The notes: generated by a model not told the origin, from the letters alone. Positions 46,034 through 56,626 are shown, numbered from the stretch's first letter. The stretch is DNA of 64,000 bases from Cytobacillus solani (GCF_001420595.1 NZ_LJIX01000006.1:2091650-2155649); one strand, 5' to 3'. Numbers and translations are program-made.

Positions 46034-46981
46034 GTGATTCAACCCTTGTTTTTAGATCCAGTTTTTAAAGAAAGGATCTGGGGAGGTGCTGCTTTACTTA
46101 CCCAATTTGGTTATCAAATTCCTTCAAAAAAAACGGGTGAATGCTGGGCGATTTCTGGGCATCCAAACGGACACAGTATAATAAAAAATGGAACATATAA
46201 AGGGAGAACTATTAGTGAGCTATGGGAAAATAACCGTAAAATGTTTGGAAACTATACGTCTCCTGTCTTTCCACTTCTGACAAAGATCCTTGATGCAAAT
46301 GCAAATTTATCTGTCCAAGTACATCCAGGTGACAAATATGCGGAAAAGTATGAAAATGAGAAACTTGGAAAAAACGAATGCTGGTATATTATTGATTGCA
46401 AAAAAAATGCCGAAATCATACTTGGACATAAAGCTAAAACGAAAGAAGAACTAGCATATAGTTTGGAAAACGGTCTATGGGATCAGTTGCTAAATCGAAT
46501 TATTGTGAAACCTGGTGACTTTTTTTATGTGCCTTCAGGAACCATCCATGCCTTATGTGATGGCATTTTAGTACTGGAAACTCAGCAAAGTTCTGATATT
46601 ACTTATCGGATCTATGATTATGACCGAAAGGATACAAATGGGACAAGTCGTGAGCTTCATCTAGAAAAAGCCCTTGATGTTATTACAGTTCCAAATATAA
46701 AGAGTCAAATAGAACCAATTGTTAAAAAACCAAATAAAAATACGATTATCACTTTTATTCAGACAAGGGATTTCACCGTGTATAAATGGGAAATTCACGA
46801 AGAGGCAAAAATGGTACAAGACCAGCCGTTTCAATTAGTCAGCATGATTTATGGCTCTGGAATATTAATAGTAAATGGGGTAACCTACAACATTCAAAAA
46901 GGCGATCACATTATTTTACCAGCAGGTATAGGGGGTTTTACGATAAATGGTAATTTTGAAGCAATCGTATCTCATCCTTAA
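46034..46981 (+). CDS. manA: Mannose-6-phosphate isomerase, class I
   Basis: A 315-residue zinc cupin, the same length as B. subtilis ManA, interconverting fructose-6-phosphate and mannose-6-phosphate. KERIWGG near residue 15, PLLTKILDANANLSVQVHPG with zinc ligands near 97, and the active-site VPSGTIHALCDGILVLETQQSSDITYR region. A GTG start follows AAAGGGGGAAA. Followed by manC and gmd, so it feeds GDP-mannose synthesis for the spore glycan; a phosphomannomutase is not in the window. Confidence 0.92.
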   Translation: MIQPLFLDPVFKERIWGGAALLTQFGYQIPSKKTGECWAISGHPNGHSIIKNGTYKGRTISELWENNRKMFGNYTSPVFPLLTKILDANANLSVQVHPGDKYAEKYENEKLGKNECWYIIDCKKNAEIILGHKAKTKEELAYSLENGLWDQLLNRIIVKPGDFFYVPSGTIHALCDGILVLETQQSSDITYRIYDYDRKDTNGTSRELHLEKALDVITVPNIKSQIEPIVKKPNKNTIITFIQTRDFTVYKWEIHEEAKMVQDQPFQLVSMIYGSGILIVNGVTYNIQKGDHIILPAGIGGFTINGNFEAIVSHP

Positions 46982-47033
46982 TTAAATAGTAGAAGTTTTA
47001 AAGTTATTAAAATATGAAAAGGTGTTGAAAAAT

Positions 47034-48074
47034 ATGAAAGCAATTATTCTAGCGGGAGGGAAGGGAACACGTTTTTGGCCATTAAGTTCAGAAGAAAAAC
47101 CTAAACAGTTTCTGAACTTAATTTCAAATCAATCAATGCTTCAAGAGACATATCAGCGTTTTAGAAATTGGCTTCCTGCTGAAAGGGTGTTTGTTGTTAC
47201 AACTGAAAAGTACATGCCCTTAGTAAAGGATCAATTGCCCGAATTAGAGAAAACCCAAATTATTCTGGAGCCTGATCAACGTGATACAGCACCATGTATT
47301 GCCTTGACCGCTTTACATTTTCTCAATCAAAAAGACGATGAAGTCCTCGTCATGGCTCCGTCTGATCAATATATTGGAAATGAGCTAGCCTTCCAAAATG
47401 CGCTTATACTTGCAGAAACATTAGCTGAGCGAGATGATTCTATCGTTACGCTAGGTATCCGTCCAACTGGACCAGAAACAGGATACGGTTATATTAATGC
47501 AAATAAAATATCCCCGCTTTCTTCATCAGCCTATCTAGTAGAAGAATTTATCGAAAAGCCGGAATTAAAAAAAGCGAAAGAATTGATTTTGAATGAGAAT
47601 GTTTTTTGGAACAGTGGCATTTTCATTTGGAAACCTTCTACTATAGCCTATAACTTTTACAAGCATCAGCCAGAGATGTGGAAACTCATCAATGACAATC
47701 AAACTAAATTACAAGAAGTCTATTCTTTATTACCGAAGGTGTCCATTGATTATGCGATTTTGGAGAAGGCGGAGAATGTGTTCACTGTCCCAGTAAATTT
47801 TGATTGGGATGACATAGGATCATGGACTTCTTTGGGACGTATCCAATCATCTGATCAAAATAATAATTACCAAAATGGTGATGTAATGTCAGCTTCATCA
47901 AAAAATTGCATCGTCTATTCTGATCGGAAAACTATTCTTATTGGGGTAGAGGATCTTATTATCGCTTCAACAAATGAAGGAATAATAGTGTGTCACAAAT
48001 CTAAAGAACAGATGATCAAAAAAATACTAAATAACGAAAACATGACGAGGGAAAATCCGCAGAAAACTGATTGA
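47034..48074 (+). CDS. manC: Mannose-1-phosphate guanylyltransferase
   Basis: A 346-residue nucleotidyltransferase: MKAIILAGGKGTRFWPLS start, EEKPKQFLNL, ILEPDQRDTAPCIALTAL, MAPSDQYIG metal site and FIEKPELKKAKE. Converts mannose-1-phosphate and GTP to GDP-mannose. It lacks the C-terminal isomerase domain of bifunctional AlgA-type enzymes, in agreement with a separate manA. ATG 47034 has AAAAGGTG about 10 bases upstream; GTG 47022 is too close to it. Confidence 0.9.
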   Translation: MKAIILAGGKGTRFWPLSSEEKPKQFLNLISNQSMLQETYQRFRNWLPAERVFVVTTEKYMPLVKDQLPELEKTQIILEPDQRDTAPCIALTALHFLNQKDDEVLVMAPSDQYIGNELAFQNALILAETLAERDDSIVTLGIRPTGPETGYGYINANKISPLSSSAYLVEEFIEKPELKKAKELILNENVFWNSGIFIWKPSTIAYNFYKHQPEMWKLINDNQTKLQEVYSLLPKVSIDYAILEKAENVFTVPVNFDWDDIGSWTSLGRIQSSDQNNNYQNGDVMSASSKNCIVYSDRKTILIGVEDLIIASTNEGIIVCHKSKEQMIKKILNNENMTRENPQKTD

Positions 48075-48123
48075 ACAAAGATTTCTTTCATATGATATAC
48101 CATTGCATAATAGGGAGGACTGA

Positions 48124-49083
<960 letters not shown>

Positions 49084-49140
49084 CAAGTTTTCACATGTAC
49101 AAGAATATTTAACTGATATTAATTGAAAAATGACAAAGAA

Positions 49141-49186
49141 AATACGGTAGAAAGTAGCCTTCCCAGCTACTCTACCGTATTTTCTT
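49141..49186. terminator. Bidirectional terminator between gmd and the minus-strand methyltransferase
   Basis: AATACGGTAG (49141-49150) plus AGTAG pair with CTAC and CTACCGTATT (ending 49181), flanked by A and T runs on both sides. Confidence 0.75.
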
Positions 49187-49197
49187 GTAATGGAGAA

Positions 49198-49800
49198 CTA
49201 TCTTCCGTCCCTGCAAATTTGAAAACATAAAAATCCATTTTCAATTAGAAAAATATGATTTCCTTCTATTGTATTCAAATCATCTATTACTTTTGTTACG
49301 TCTGGTACTAATGAATTTCCATAATCGTGCCAGCAAATAATTCCGCCTTTTCGAATCGTTTGTCGCGCTAATATGGTATCTAAAATAACACCTTGTGCAG
49401 AATGATCTCCGTCAATTAATATTAAATCTGCTGCTGGGAGATGGCCGGGAGATAAATCTCTTGTACCATTTGGTGTTAAAATTAGCTCGACTTGATGATA
49501 ATCCTTAACTAATTCTCCGGCAATTTGAGGTACTTCTTCTTGTTGAATAGACAAGGTAGTTTGAGAGTGTGGTGTAAGGTCTATACCGATATATCTTTCT
49601 ATAGAAGGACAATTATCTAAAATAGCTTTTGCAGTCGCCCCACGTTGGATGCCAATTTCAATGATTGTTTTTAAATGAAAAGTTTGTACGAATGCTAATA
49701 TTGGCTCGATATCATTTAAACCTAAATAAATAGATAACTCACCATAAAAGGTACCCCTACCAAAAAGTTTAAAAAAAGTGTCTCTATCTAAAACACTCAT
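49198..49800 (-). CDS. SAM methyltransferase / cephalosporin-hydroxylase-like protein
   Basis: A 200-residue protein with motif I TIIEIGIQRGATAKAILDN near residue 45, YIGIDLTPH, DLILIDGDHSAQGVILDT and GGIICWHDYGNSLVPDV, the layout of Methyltransf_24 and cephalosporin-hydroxylase-like enzymes. The minus-strand ATG at 49800 is chosen because GGAGGT lies 7 bases before it; a start at 49815 would overlap that site. The 300 bases beyond its start hold no gene. Confidence 0.75.
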   Translation of the reverse strand: MSVLDRDTFFKLFGRGTFYGELSIYLGLNDIEPILAFVQTFHLKTIIEIGIQRGATAKAILDNCPSIERYIGIDLTPHSQTTLSIQQEEVPQIAGELVKDYHQVELILTPNGTRDLSPGHLPAADLILIDGDHSAQGVILDTILARQTIRKGGIICWHDYGNSLVPDVTKVIDDLNTIEGNHIFLIENGFLCFQICRDGR

Positions 49801-50122
49801 ATACCAAACCTCCAATTTTTTTACGTGTTCTCCATTAAACTAAACAAGAAAGCAGTGATATTGTAAGTAAATGAAAGTCTTTGAATGGAATTTTTAAAGT
49901 TTCTAACCAAAGCTTTAGAGTACTTAGTAATAGTAGAATATGCTGGAAAAATTTAAATGGAACAAGCTATTAGGAAATAATAAGAAGAATGATCGTATAT
50001 TTTTTGAAGATTTAACCGGACTGTCTTAATTTTTTGGAAAAAAGGCAATTGACCTTGTTCCGCTTGTCCTAGACAGAACATAACATGTAAAGAAATAGTT
50101 AGATTTTAGGAGGTGATTGAGT

Positions 50123-51244
50123 TTGCTGAACGGTAATCAGGTAAACATTCATAACTTTGGATCCTTTTTTGAACCAACAGGCTATGCAAAATTAAATCGC
50201 TCATTAATATTAGAAATGATTAAACAAGGGGCAAATATTCGGTTTACACCTTGTGTAAATGAGAGAGAACCTATATCGCTAGATCCAAATGAAGTGTCTT
50301 TGTTAAAAAGTCTTTCTCATCGATCTATACAGGAGAACCATCTCGTTTTTTATAACTTTATTCCGAGTTATTTAAAAAAGGACCCAAATCACTATAGCAT
50401 TGGCTTGACTATGTTTGAATGCAATAGGCTTCCAATGGGGTGGGAACATAGTTGTAATCAAATGGATGAGATATGGGTTCCATCCATGTTTAATTATCAT
50501 ACCTTTATTCATAGTGGAGTTCAGCCTCAAAAACTTAAAGTAATGCCGTTGGGAGTCAACACGAACATCTACCGGCCAGGAGTTTCACCTTTAAATATTA
50601 ACGGTAAACGCAGTTTTTCCTTTTTAATTATGAGTTCATCTGGGTGGGATGCACGCAAGGGATACGATGTATTGCTGCAAGCATTTGTTGAAGAGTTTAG
50701 TGAAGAAGAGGATGTTTGCTTAATTATTAAAATCCGCGCAAGCAGCCAAGAAGAGATTCGTCAGCAGCAGGAGAGGGTCAATCAATTTGTTCATCAAATT
50801 GCTGGAAGAAATAGAAGTTCAATTATCTTTTTTTCTACAACCGATGATTGGAATGAAGAGAAAATAGTACAGTTATATAACAGTGTGAATTGCTATGTTC
50901 TGCCTACACGAGGTGAAGGCTGGAATATGACTGTGATGGAAGCGATGGCAACAGGTCTTCCTGTCATTACCACTAATTGGTCAGCTCATCTTGATTTTAT
51001 TAATCATACAAATGGCTATCTTATTGATGTGAAAGACTATCAAAAGCTACATGCCTGGAATACCGAACTTTCATGGGCTGAACCAGATAAAGATCACTTA
51101 AGATCTTTAATGAGACATGTCTATATGAATCAAAATGAAGCTGAATATAAGGGGCAGCTTGCAAAAGCTACCGTCTTATCAAGCTATACATGGTCTAAAA
51201 GTGCAGAGAGAATGATGGACAGGTTTCGAGAAATACTAATTTAA
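50123..51244 (+). CDS. Family 4 glycosyltransferase
   Basis: A 373-residue GT-B enzyme. N-terminal acceptor domain (NIHNFGSFFEPTGYAKLNR), DEIWVPSMFN near residue 113, then the donor domain with SSGWDARKGYDVLLQAFVEE and the retaining-enzyme signature PTRGEGWNMTVMEAMATGLPVI near residue 268. TTG 50123 has AGGAGGTG about 7 bases upstream; TTG 50117 is too close. First of four consecutive glycosyltransferase genes on the plus strand. Confidence 0.85.
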   Translation: MLNGNQVNIHNFGSFFEPTGYAKLNRSLILEMIKQGANIRFTPCVNEREPISLDPNEVSLLKSLSHRSIQENHLVFYNFIPSYLKKDPNHYSIGLTMFECNRLPMGWEHSCNQMDEIWVPSMFNYHTFIHSGVQPQKLKVMPLGVNTNIYRPGVSPLNINGKRSFSFLIMSSSGWDARKGYDVLLQAFVEEFSEEEDVCLIIKIRASSQEEIRQQQERVNQFVHQIAGRNRSSIIFFSTTDDWNEEKIVQLYNSVNCYVLPTRGEGWNMTVMEAMATGLPVITTNWSAHLDFINHTNGYLIDVKDYQKLHAWNTELSWAEPDKDHLRSLMRHVYMNQNEAEYKGQLAKATVLSSYTWSKSAERMMDRFREILI

Positions 51245-51279
51245 TCATTTTATGAATGAAGGAAAATGGAGAGGTGATC

Positions 51280-52857
51280 ATGCAAATTGTCTGGAAAGGA
51301 TCAGTTTATGATCATTCGGGTTATAGCAGAGCCGCTAGGGAATATCTTTTAGCCTTACATTCAAAAGGAATCGATGTAAAACTGGATTTAATTAACAATG
51401 GTTATCAATTAAATCTGCCTCCAGGTCAAAGCAATCTATTCAGACAATTAATTGAGAAGCCAAATGTTTATGGAAATCAAGTATATATCTTACATCAAAC
51501 TCCAGATTCATGGAAACGGATGCCTGGACTAACGATTGGATTCACTTATTGGGAAACATCAAAAATTCCTGATCATTGGATAAGCAAGTGTAATGAAATG
51601 GATGCGGTGTTTGTTTCAAGTGAACATAATGTTCAGGTCATGCGCCAAGCTGGTTTAAAAGTTCCAGTATTTAAAATAAGACCATGTTTATCTCCAGAAA
51701 CCTTACATTCTTTTTCTAGTCAAGTTCCATATTACATTCATCAGCTTCCTCAATTTCGTTTTTTATCCATATTCACATGGATAGAAAGAAAAGGGTATGA
51801 TTTATTGCTCAAAGCCTATTTCGAAGAATTTTCATCAAAAGAAGATGTAGTGCTTATTATTAAAACTGGAGCACACAATAACCAAAAGATCGAAGAACTG
51901 ATCGCAGCGGAGAGCAGAAAATATAAAGACCCTGGAAGATATTATATTGATTTGTCCATTAGAAATGAATTCGAAATGGAAGGTTTATATAATCATTGCA
52001 ATGCTTTCGTTCTTCCAAGTCGAGGGGAAGGAATTGGCTACCCAATGCTTGAAGCTGGCAAAAGGAGTCTTCCGGTCATTGCGACAGCATGGGGAGGTCA
52101 TCTTGACTTTCTTAATGAAGAAAATAGTTATTTAATTCCTTATCATTTTGTACCAGTAAAGCCACAATCTCATTATCACGGATATAGAAGTGATCAGTTA
52201 TGGGCAGAAGCTTCTGTTGAACATTTGAAACAAAGGATGAGAAACATCTTTGTAAAAAATAAAGAAGCAGCCGATCGAGGCAATAAATTAAAAATCTTCA
52301 TTGACCAAACATTTACCTATGATCAGGCTGCAATGGATTTATCATTTGCTTTAAACCAATTGACTGGCGGAAGGTTTCAAGATGGTACAAATAAAATAAA
52401 TTCCTATCATGAAAACGAATTTAGAGTAATGGAAAAAATCCACCAGTTATTTCGATGTGAGTCCTCTGAATACATTAATGGTTTATTTAAGGAATTACTA
52501 ATGCGGGAGCCAAAACCGCTAGAATTGGACCATTATCGAAATTTATTATTCTCTGGCGTTAGCAAAATATCTATTATAGGGGCCATTTTGCAAAGTGATG
52601 AATGTGGTCAGCATTTCAACCAGCCGCTAAATACTCTAAATAGATACAATCGAACGATTATAGAAGTTTTTAGAACATTTAACGAATACGATGATACTGT
52701 ATTTGTTAAATGCCTATACCGAGAATTACTGTTTCGTGAACCTGATGAAGGAGGGATGTATGGCTTTATAAATATTCTTAGACATGGCGGCAGCAGGATT
52801 TCTGTCATTGAATCGATTTTAACATCTCCAGAATGCGTTGCACTTTTTACTAAGTAA
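51280..52857 (+). CDS. Family 4 glycosyltransferase with two C-terminal DUF4214 repeats
   Basis: A 525-residue protein. GT4 part to about residue 370 (GSVYDHSGYSRAAREYLLAL, WIERKGYDLLLKAYFEE, LPSRGEGIGYPMLEAGKRSLPVI in pieces). The last 150 residues hold two DUF4214 units, FKELLMREPKPLELDHYRN with ISIIGAILQSDE, and YRELLFREPDEGGMYGFIN with ISVIESILTSPE. DUF4214 is common in cell-surface and glycan-related proteins and may bind glycan or mediate assembly. ATG 51280 follows GGAGAGGTG. The same DUF4214 pair opens the next gene. Confidence 0.85.
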   Translation: MQIVWKGSVYDHSGYSRAAREYLLALHSKGIDVKLDLINNGYQLNLPPGQSNLFRQLIEKPNVYGNQVYILHQTPDSWKRMPGLTIGFTYWETSKIPDHWISKCNEMDAVFVSSEHNVQVMRQAGLKVPVFKIRPCLSPETLHSFSSQVPYYIHQLPQFRFLSIFTWIERKGYDLLLKAYFEEFSSKEDVVLIIKTGAHNNQKIEELIAAESRKYKDPGRYYIDLSIRNEFEMEGLYNHCNAFVLPSRGEGIGYPMLEAGKRSLPVIATAWGGHLDFLNEENSYLIPYHFVPVKPQSHYHGYRSDQLWAEASVEHLKQRMRNIFVKNKEAADRGNKLKIFIDQTFTYDQAAMDLSFALNQLTGGRFQDGTNKINSYHENEFRVMEKIHQLFRCESSEYINGLFKELLMREPKPLELDHYRNLLFSGVSKISIIGAILQSDECGQHFNQPLNTLNRYNRTIIEVFRTFNEYDDTVFVKCLYRELLFREPDEGGMYGFINILRHGGSRISVIESILTSPECVALFTK

Positions 52858-52957
52858 ATCCTCCATAGAAATAAAAATCATTTTCCACTTTTTTGTTTGG
52901 CCTTCACGATTTCTACGAACAATTAATATTTGAATATTTTTCTTTGGAGGGGTTGAA

Positions 52958-54175
52958 TTGAGAATCATTCAAAAATTATTTGAGATTTACCAAAAAGATG
53001 GACCAGAGTTTGCTATTAGTTTATATGAGGGGTTATTACTACGGGAACCGAATTCCATTGAAATCGAGCATTACCATAATCTTTTCATGTCTGGCTACAG
53101 CAAAATATCTATTATCAATTCAGTCATACAAAGTAATGAATGTTTGCAGCATTACAATCACCCGCCTGCCATACATGCAAGACATAATCAAACAATCCCA
53201 GGAATTTTAAGAACATTTTTTCAAGCAAATGAAACTCTATTTGTGCAGTGCTTATACAGGGAATTGCTATTTCGTGAGCCCGATAAGGGAGGAATGCATG
53301 GATTTGTTGGAGTGCTTAAGAAAAGTGGGAACCGGCTGAAAATTTTAGAAAATATTTTAACATCTGGAGAATGTATTTCACTTCTAAGTTCTCCTAATCC
53401 TCCTTGGAAAGCTGATTTCGAAGATATAGTAAGCTGCATCATTCCAAGCTTTAATCAAGTTGATTTAGTGAAACAATGTGTAAACACACTTAAAGCCACT
53501 ATAACGAAAACTTCTTATGAGATTATCGTAGTTGACGATGGAAGTGCCATGCATATTCAACAGCAGCTTTTGCAATGGGGATCACAGGAAAATATTAAAG
53601 TAATCCTAAAAAACCCGAATGAGGGTTTTAGCTGTACCGTTAATCAAGGGATAAGACAAGCAAGAGGTAAACATATAGCACTCGTTAATAATGATGTTAT
53701 TTTTCATGAACCTGAATGGCTAAAGAAAATGATTAGTACCATACAAAGCTCACCTGAAATTGGCGTGATAGGTGCACGATTGCTTTATCCTAATCAAACG
53801 ATTCAGCATGGGGGAATGAGTGGAGAGCTTCTTCATCGATACGTTGGCATGCCCGCAGATTATCCACCTGCCCTTGCCGTTGATGACGTTCATGCTGTTA
53901 CAGGTGCCTTATTACTAATAAAACAGGATGCCGTTGCAGATTTAGGTCTTTTCTCTGAAGATTTTTTTACTGGTTTTGAGGATGTAGAATATTGCTTCAG
54001 AGCAAGATTAAAAGGATGGAGGGTGGTTTACTGCGGGCCAGCGGCAGCCATTCATTTGGAAGGCCAAACAAGAGGGGGACATCAAAAAATCAATTTCTAT
54101 AAGCATAAGGATTTTGAAGCTAGGAAACAATTTGATTTGAAATGGAGGGGTTATTATCACATCCTTAAATCATAG
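52958..54175 (+). CDS. Two DUF4214 repeats fused to a family 2 glycosyltransferase
   Basis: A 405-residue protein. Residues 1-145 carry two DUF4214 units (YEGLLLREPNSIEIEHYHN with ISIINSVIQSNE; YRELLFREPDKGGMHGFVG with LENILTSGE), very like the pair at the end of the preceding gene. The GT2 domain follows: VSCIIPSFNQVDLVKQCVN, VVDDGS, LKNPNEGFSCTVNQGIRQARG, NNDVIFHEPEWL, then a VEYCFRARLKGW acceptor region. TTG start after GGAGGGG. Its end overlaps the coding region of the next glycosyltransferase. Confidence 0.85.
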   Translation: MRIIQKLFEIYQKDGPEFAISLYEGLLLREPNSIEIEHYHNLFMSGYSKISIINSVIQSNECLQHYNHPPAIHARHNQTIPGILRTFFQANETLFVQCLYRELLFREPDKGGMHGFVGVLKKSGNRLKILENILTSGECISLLSSPNPPWKADFEDIVSCIIPSFNQVDLVKQCVNTLKATITKTSYEIIVVDDGSAMHIQQQLLQWGSQENIKVILKNPNEGFSCTVNQGIRQARGKHIALVNNDVIFHEPEWLKKMISTIQSSPEIGVIGARLLYPNQTIQHGGMSGELLHRYVGMPADYPPALAVDDVHAVTGALLLIKQDAVADLGLFSEDFFTGFEDVEYCFRARLKGWRVVYCGPAAAIHLEGQTRGGHQKINFYKHKDFEARKQFDLKWRGYYHILKS

Positions 54176-55184
54176 AGAGATTGTTTATATACTTGAAGCT
54201 AATGGTGTATCAGGAGGAGTTAAGAATGTTTTTGAACACATAAATCATTTACATGATATGGGTTATCGGGTTCATTTGTTTTCATTAGATAATCACCCGC
54301 GTTGGTTTCCGCTAAAGGTACAGACTAGGAGATTTAAAAACTATCAGAAAATGCTTCAGCAGCTTAAGGTTATGGATGCAATAAAAGTTGCCACTTGGTG
54401 GAATACACTCGACACCGTAGTGAATAGCTGTGATCCGCTCCAAAATGGACGAGGCATTCCATTTTACCTTGTACAGGATATTGAAGAAAGTTATTATCCT
54501 CATTCACCAGAAATGAGGGCAAGAGTTCATCAAACCTACCAGAAGAATATTAATTACTTAACGGTAGCAGACTGGACAACTCAACAATTGGCACAGCGTT
54601 TTCAAAAGCAGGCCGCAAATGTATCAATCGCTATTGATCATGATGTTTTCAGGCCGAATAGAACGCATGATTATGATCCGCTTCGCATTTTGGCATGTAG
54701 TAGAAGAAGTCAACATTTGAAGGGATTTCATGTCACGGCTGAAGCAGTACAAAAGGTTCATCAAATGTTAAGTAATGTATCTCTAGTTACGTTCGGTCTA
54801 GAATCACCAAATATTCCCCGTATCCCTGCTTTGCATTTTTCTGTCCCTGATGATCGAACAGTAGCTTACCTTTACGCGAATTGTGGGGTATTCGTCCAAA
54901 CATCTTACCACGAAGGATTCGGAATGCCCATTCTAGAGGCAATGGCATGCGGTGCGCCTGTAGTTACTACGAGAGCGAATGGAAACGAAGAATTTTGTAT
55001 AGATGGTCATAACTGTCTGATGGTCAATAGTGGAGATGCCGATGGTGTAGCAAATGCAATTTATAGAGTACTAACAGATAGAGAACTGGCAAATTATCTT
55101 GCCGCAAATGCCATACAAACAGCACAGAAATATAACTGGCCAAGAGTAATGAGTAATCTAACTTCAGAATTTAGCAAATATTAA
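54153..55184 (+). CDS. Family 4 glycosyltransferase, apparent non-canonical start
   Basis: A retaining GT-B enzyme: NVSIAIDHDVFRPNR, SRRSQHLKGFHVTAEAV and YHEGFGMPILEAMACGAPVV near the C-terminus. The first ATG in frame (54258) would cut off conserved N-terminal sequence: upstream the frame still reads REIVYILEANGVSGGVKNVF, the family's first strand and glycine loop. A strong GGAGGGG (54144-54150) precedes this part, but the in-frame codons at the right place are ATT (54153) and ATC (54156). Initiation at a rare AUU or AUC, or a mutated start, is implied. About 343 residues from ATT. Confidence 0.75.
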   Translation: MITSLNHREIVYILEANGVSGGVKNVFEHINHLHDMGYRVHLFSLDNHPRWFPLKVQTRRFKNYQKMLQQLKVMDAIKVATWWNTLDTVVNSCDPLQNGRGIPFYLVQDIEESYYPHSPEMRARVHQTYQKNINYLTVADWTTQQLAQRFQKQAANVSIAIDHDVFRPNRTHDYDPLRILACSRRSQHLKGFHVTAEAVQKVHQMLSNVSLVTFGLESPNIPRIPALHFSVPDDRTVAYLYANCGVFVQTSYHEGFGMPILEAMACGAPVVTTRANGNEEFCIDGHNCLMVNSGDADGVANAIYRVLTDRELANYLAANAIQTAQKYNWPRVMSNLTSEFSKY

Positions 55185-55274
55185 AGCCAGAAATTAAAGG
55201 GAACGTAATTCTTAATGAACAAGCTCCTGGGATTGAAGTAATCTATTTTAATTTTCAGTTTTGTCTTTTCGATA

Positions 55275-55547
55275 TTAATGAAAGCCTTTTTTAATCCATC
55301 TTAAAGCTTCAATTAAAGCTTGTTCCCATTCTCTCTTTTGCTGCAAAAAACTTGGTTCAACAATATAATTATGTGAATTCATTAAGTTTTGGTTTCCAAT
55401 TTCAATTCCAAAGGTAATTGCATCTGTTTTGCTTATTTTTTGATTCAATTACCCATCAGAAAGAACTAATTCAAAATAATGTGGGCGGTTATATGTAGGA
55501 ATTAAAATAGAAACGAGCGGATACCTTTCCTTATTGTTTTCTTTCAC
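55275..55547 (-). pseudogene. Family 2 glycosyltransferase with the catalytic core deleted
   Basis: On the minus strand a GTG at 55547 starts MKENNKERYPLVSILIPTYN then RPHYFELVLSDG and a TAA. In the next frame coding resumes KTDAITFGIEIGNQNLMN then SHNYIVEPSF and ends EALRWIKKGFH. The first piece is the GT2 N-terminal strand, the last looks like a GT2 C-terminus; everything between, including the metal motif, is missing. This fills most of the gap 55185-55672, in which no other gene is seen. Confidence 0.6.
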
Positions 55548-55672
55548 TTATATCGCCCCTTTTTAATTATAATGTCAAAGCGTACATACTCTTTCAAAAT
55601 GCTATTGAATGAAAGTGAATGAATATCTATGAATATATTTAAAAATGATAGGAATGAAGAGGTGACCGCAAA

Positions 55673-56338
55673 TTGAATAACCAAAAAATATGCTTTATTT
55701 CTTGTGTCAATCATGCTGAAAAATACAATACAGCATTAAAATATATTCATTCTCTAAAGATACCAGAAGGCTATGAAATCGAAACGATATCTATTGAGAA
55801 TGCTTCAAGTCTGACATCAGGATACAATCAAGGGATGAAAAGAAGTGATGCTAAATTTAAAGTATATCTTCACCAGGACACTTATATTTTTAATAATCTT
55901 TTCATTTACGATATCATTTCGTTATTTAATAAATATCCTAAATTAGGAATGCTAGGGATGGTAGGAGCCAAAACAATCCCTAATGGGGTTTGGTGGAATA
56001 GTAAGCTCGTATATGGAGCTGTCTATTATACCCCTAAAGGCAAAAGAGCAATAGGAACCTTAGCGAATCGCCCTGTAATAGAAGATTATGAGAAGGTTAA
56101 GGCGATCGATGGATTAATCATGGTTACCCAATACGATCTCGAATGGAGGGAAGAATTATTCCAAGGCTGGCATTTCTATGATGTTTCTCAAAGTTTAGAA
56201 TTTGAGAAAGCAGGATATGATGTAGGAGTTCCAAGGCAAATACGTCCGTGGTGTCTCCATGCAACAGGGACAGTAAACTTAAACGGTTATGAAGAAAACA
56301 GGATCATATTCGTTCAAAATTATCAAGAGTATTTTTAG
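55673..56338 (+). CDS. StrF-type GT2-like glycosyltransferase, copy 3
   Basis: A 221-residue paralogue of the proteins at 42642 and 45084: QKICFISCVNHAEKYNTALK, LTSGYNQGMKRSDAKFKVYL then HQDTYI, KAIDGLIMVTQYDLEWREEL, GVPRQIRPWCLHATG. A TTG start follows GAAGAGGTGACC. It shares with copy 1 the KTIPNG and NLNGYE segments and with copy 2 the WREDL/WREEL region, so all three derive from one ancestor. Confidence 0.8.
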   Translation: MNNQKICFISCVNHAEKYNTALKYIHSLKIPEGYEIETISIENASSLTSGYNQGMKRSDAKFKVYLHQDTYIFNNLFIYDIISLFNKYPKLGMLGMVGAKTIPNGVWWNSKLVYGAVYYTPKGKRAIGTLANRPVIEDYEKVKAIDGLIMVTQYDLEWREELFQGWHFYDVSQSLEFEKAGYDVGVPRQIRPWCLHATGTVNLNGYEENRIIFVQNYQEYF

Positions 56339-56439
56339 GGCTTAATATAGCCATTCCTTTAAATTGGACAATTCAGTACAGAAGTACAAGCAAAAAATTA
56401 ATTTTTTCATATTGTACATTAAGAAGGTGAGGTGATCCT

Positions 56440-56586
56440 ATGTGTCTATGCAATAAGATTAATAAAATATATTCAGCTGATGGCCGGTATCATGGAAGGC
56501 CAGTGCAGATGACAAAAGTTGCTCCATCTCAAGTGATGGTCAAAAAAACTCCTAACATGGTGACCAAGTATGGGAATTACAGATAA
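56440..56586 (+). CDS. Small basic protein, unknown (48 residues)
   Basis: An ATG after GGTGAGGTGATCC opens a frame encoding MCLCNKINKIYSADGRYHGR and then PVQMTKVAPSQVMVKK, ending YGNYR. Strong ribosome-binding site and protein-like codon use support it. A CLC motif at the N-terminus and many Lys/Arg residues resemble small spore-layer proteins. CATATTGTA at 56408-56416 upstream resembles a sigma-K -10 but lacks a well-spaced AC. Function unknown. Confidence 0.55.
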   Translation: MCLCNKINKIYSADGRYHGRPVQMTKVAPSQVMVKKTPNMVTKYGNYR

Positions 56587-56596
56587 AAGGACTCTG

Positions 56597-56626
56597 GAAA
56601 GCGATTGTCATCTCAATCGCTTCTTC
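56597..56626. terminator. Weak hairpin between convergent genes
   Basis: AAGCGATTG (56599-56607) pairs with CAATCGCTT (56614-56622). The T run is poor on both sides. Confidence 0.4.

Noticed and set aside
48089-48097. CATATGATA before gmd as a sigma-K promoter
   Set aside because: No AC at 15-17 bases upstream; gmd is more simply co-transcribed with manA-manC.
55185-55672. Gap interpreted as featureless
   Set aside because: Minus-strand reading shows both ends of a GT2 gene, so it was listed as a pseudogene.
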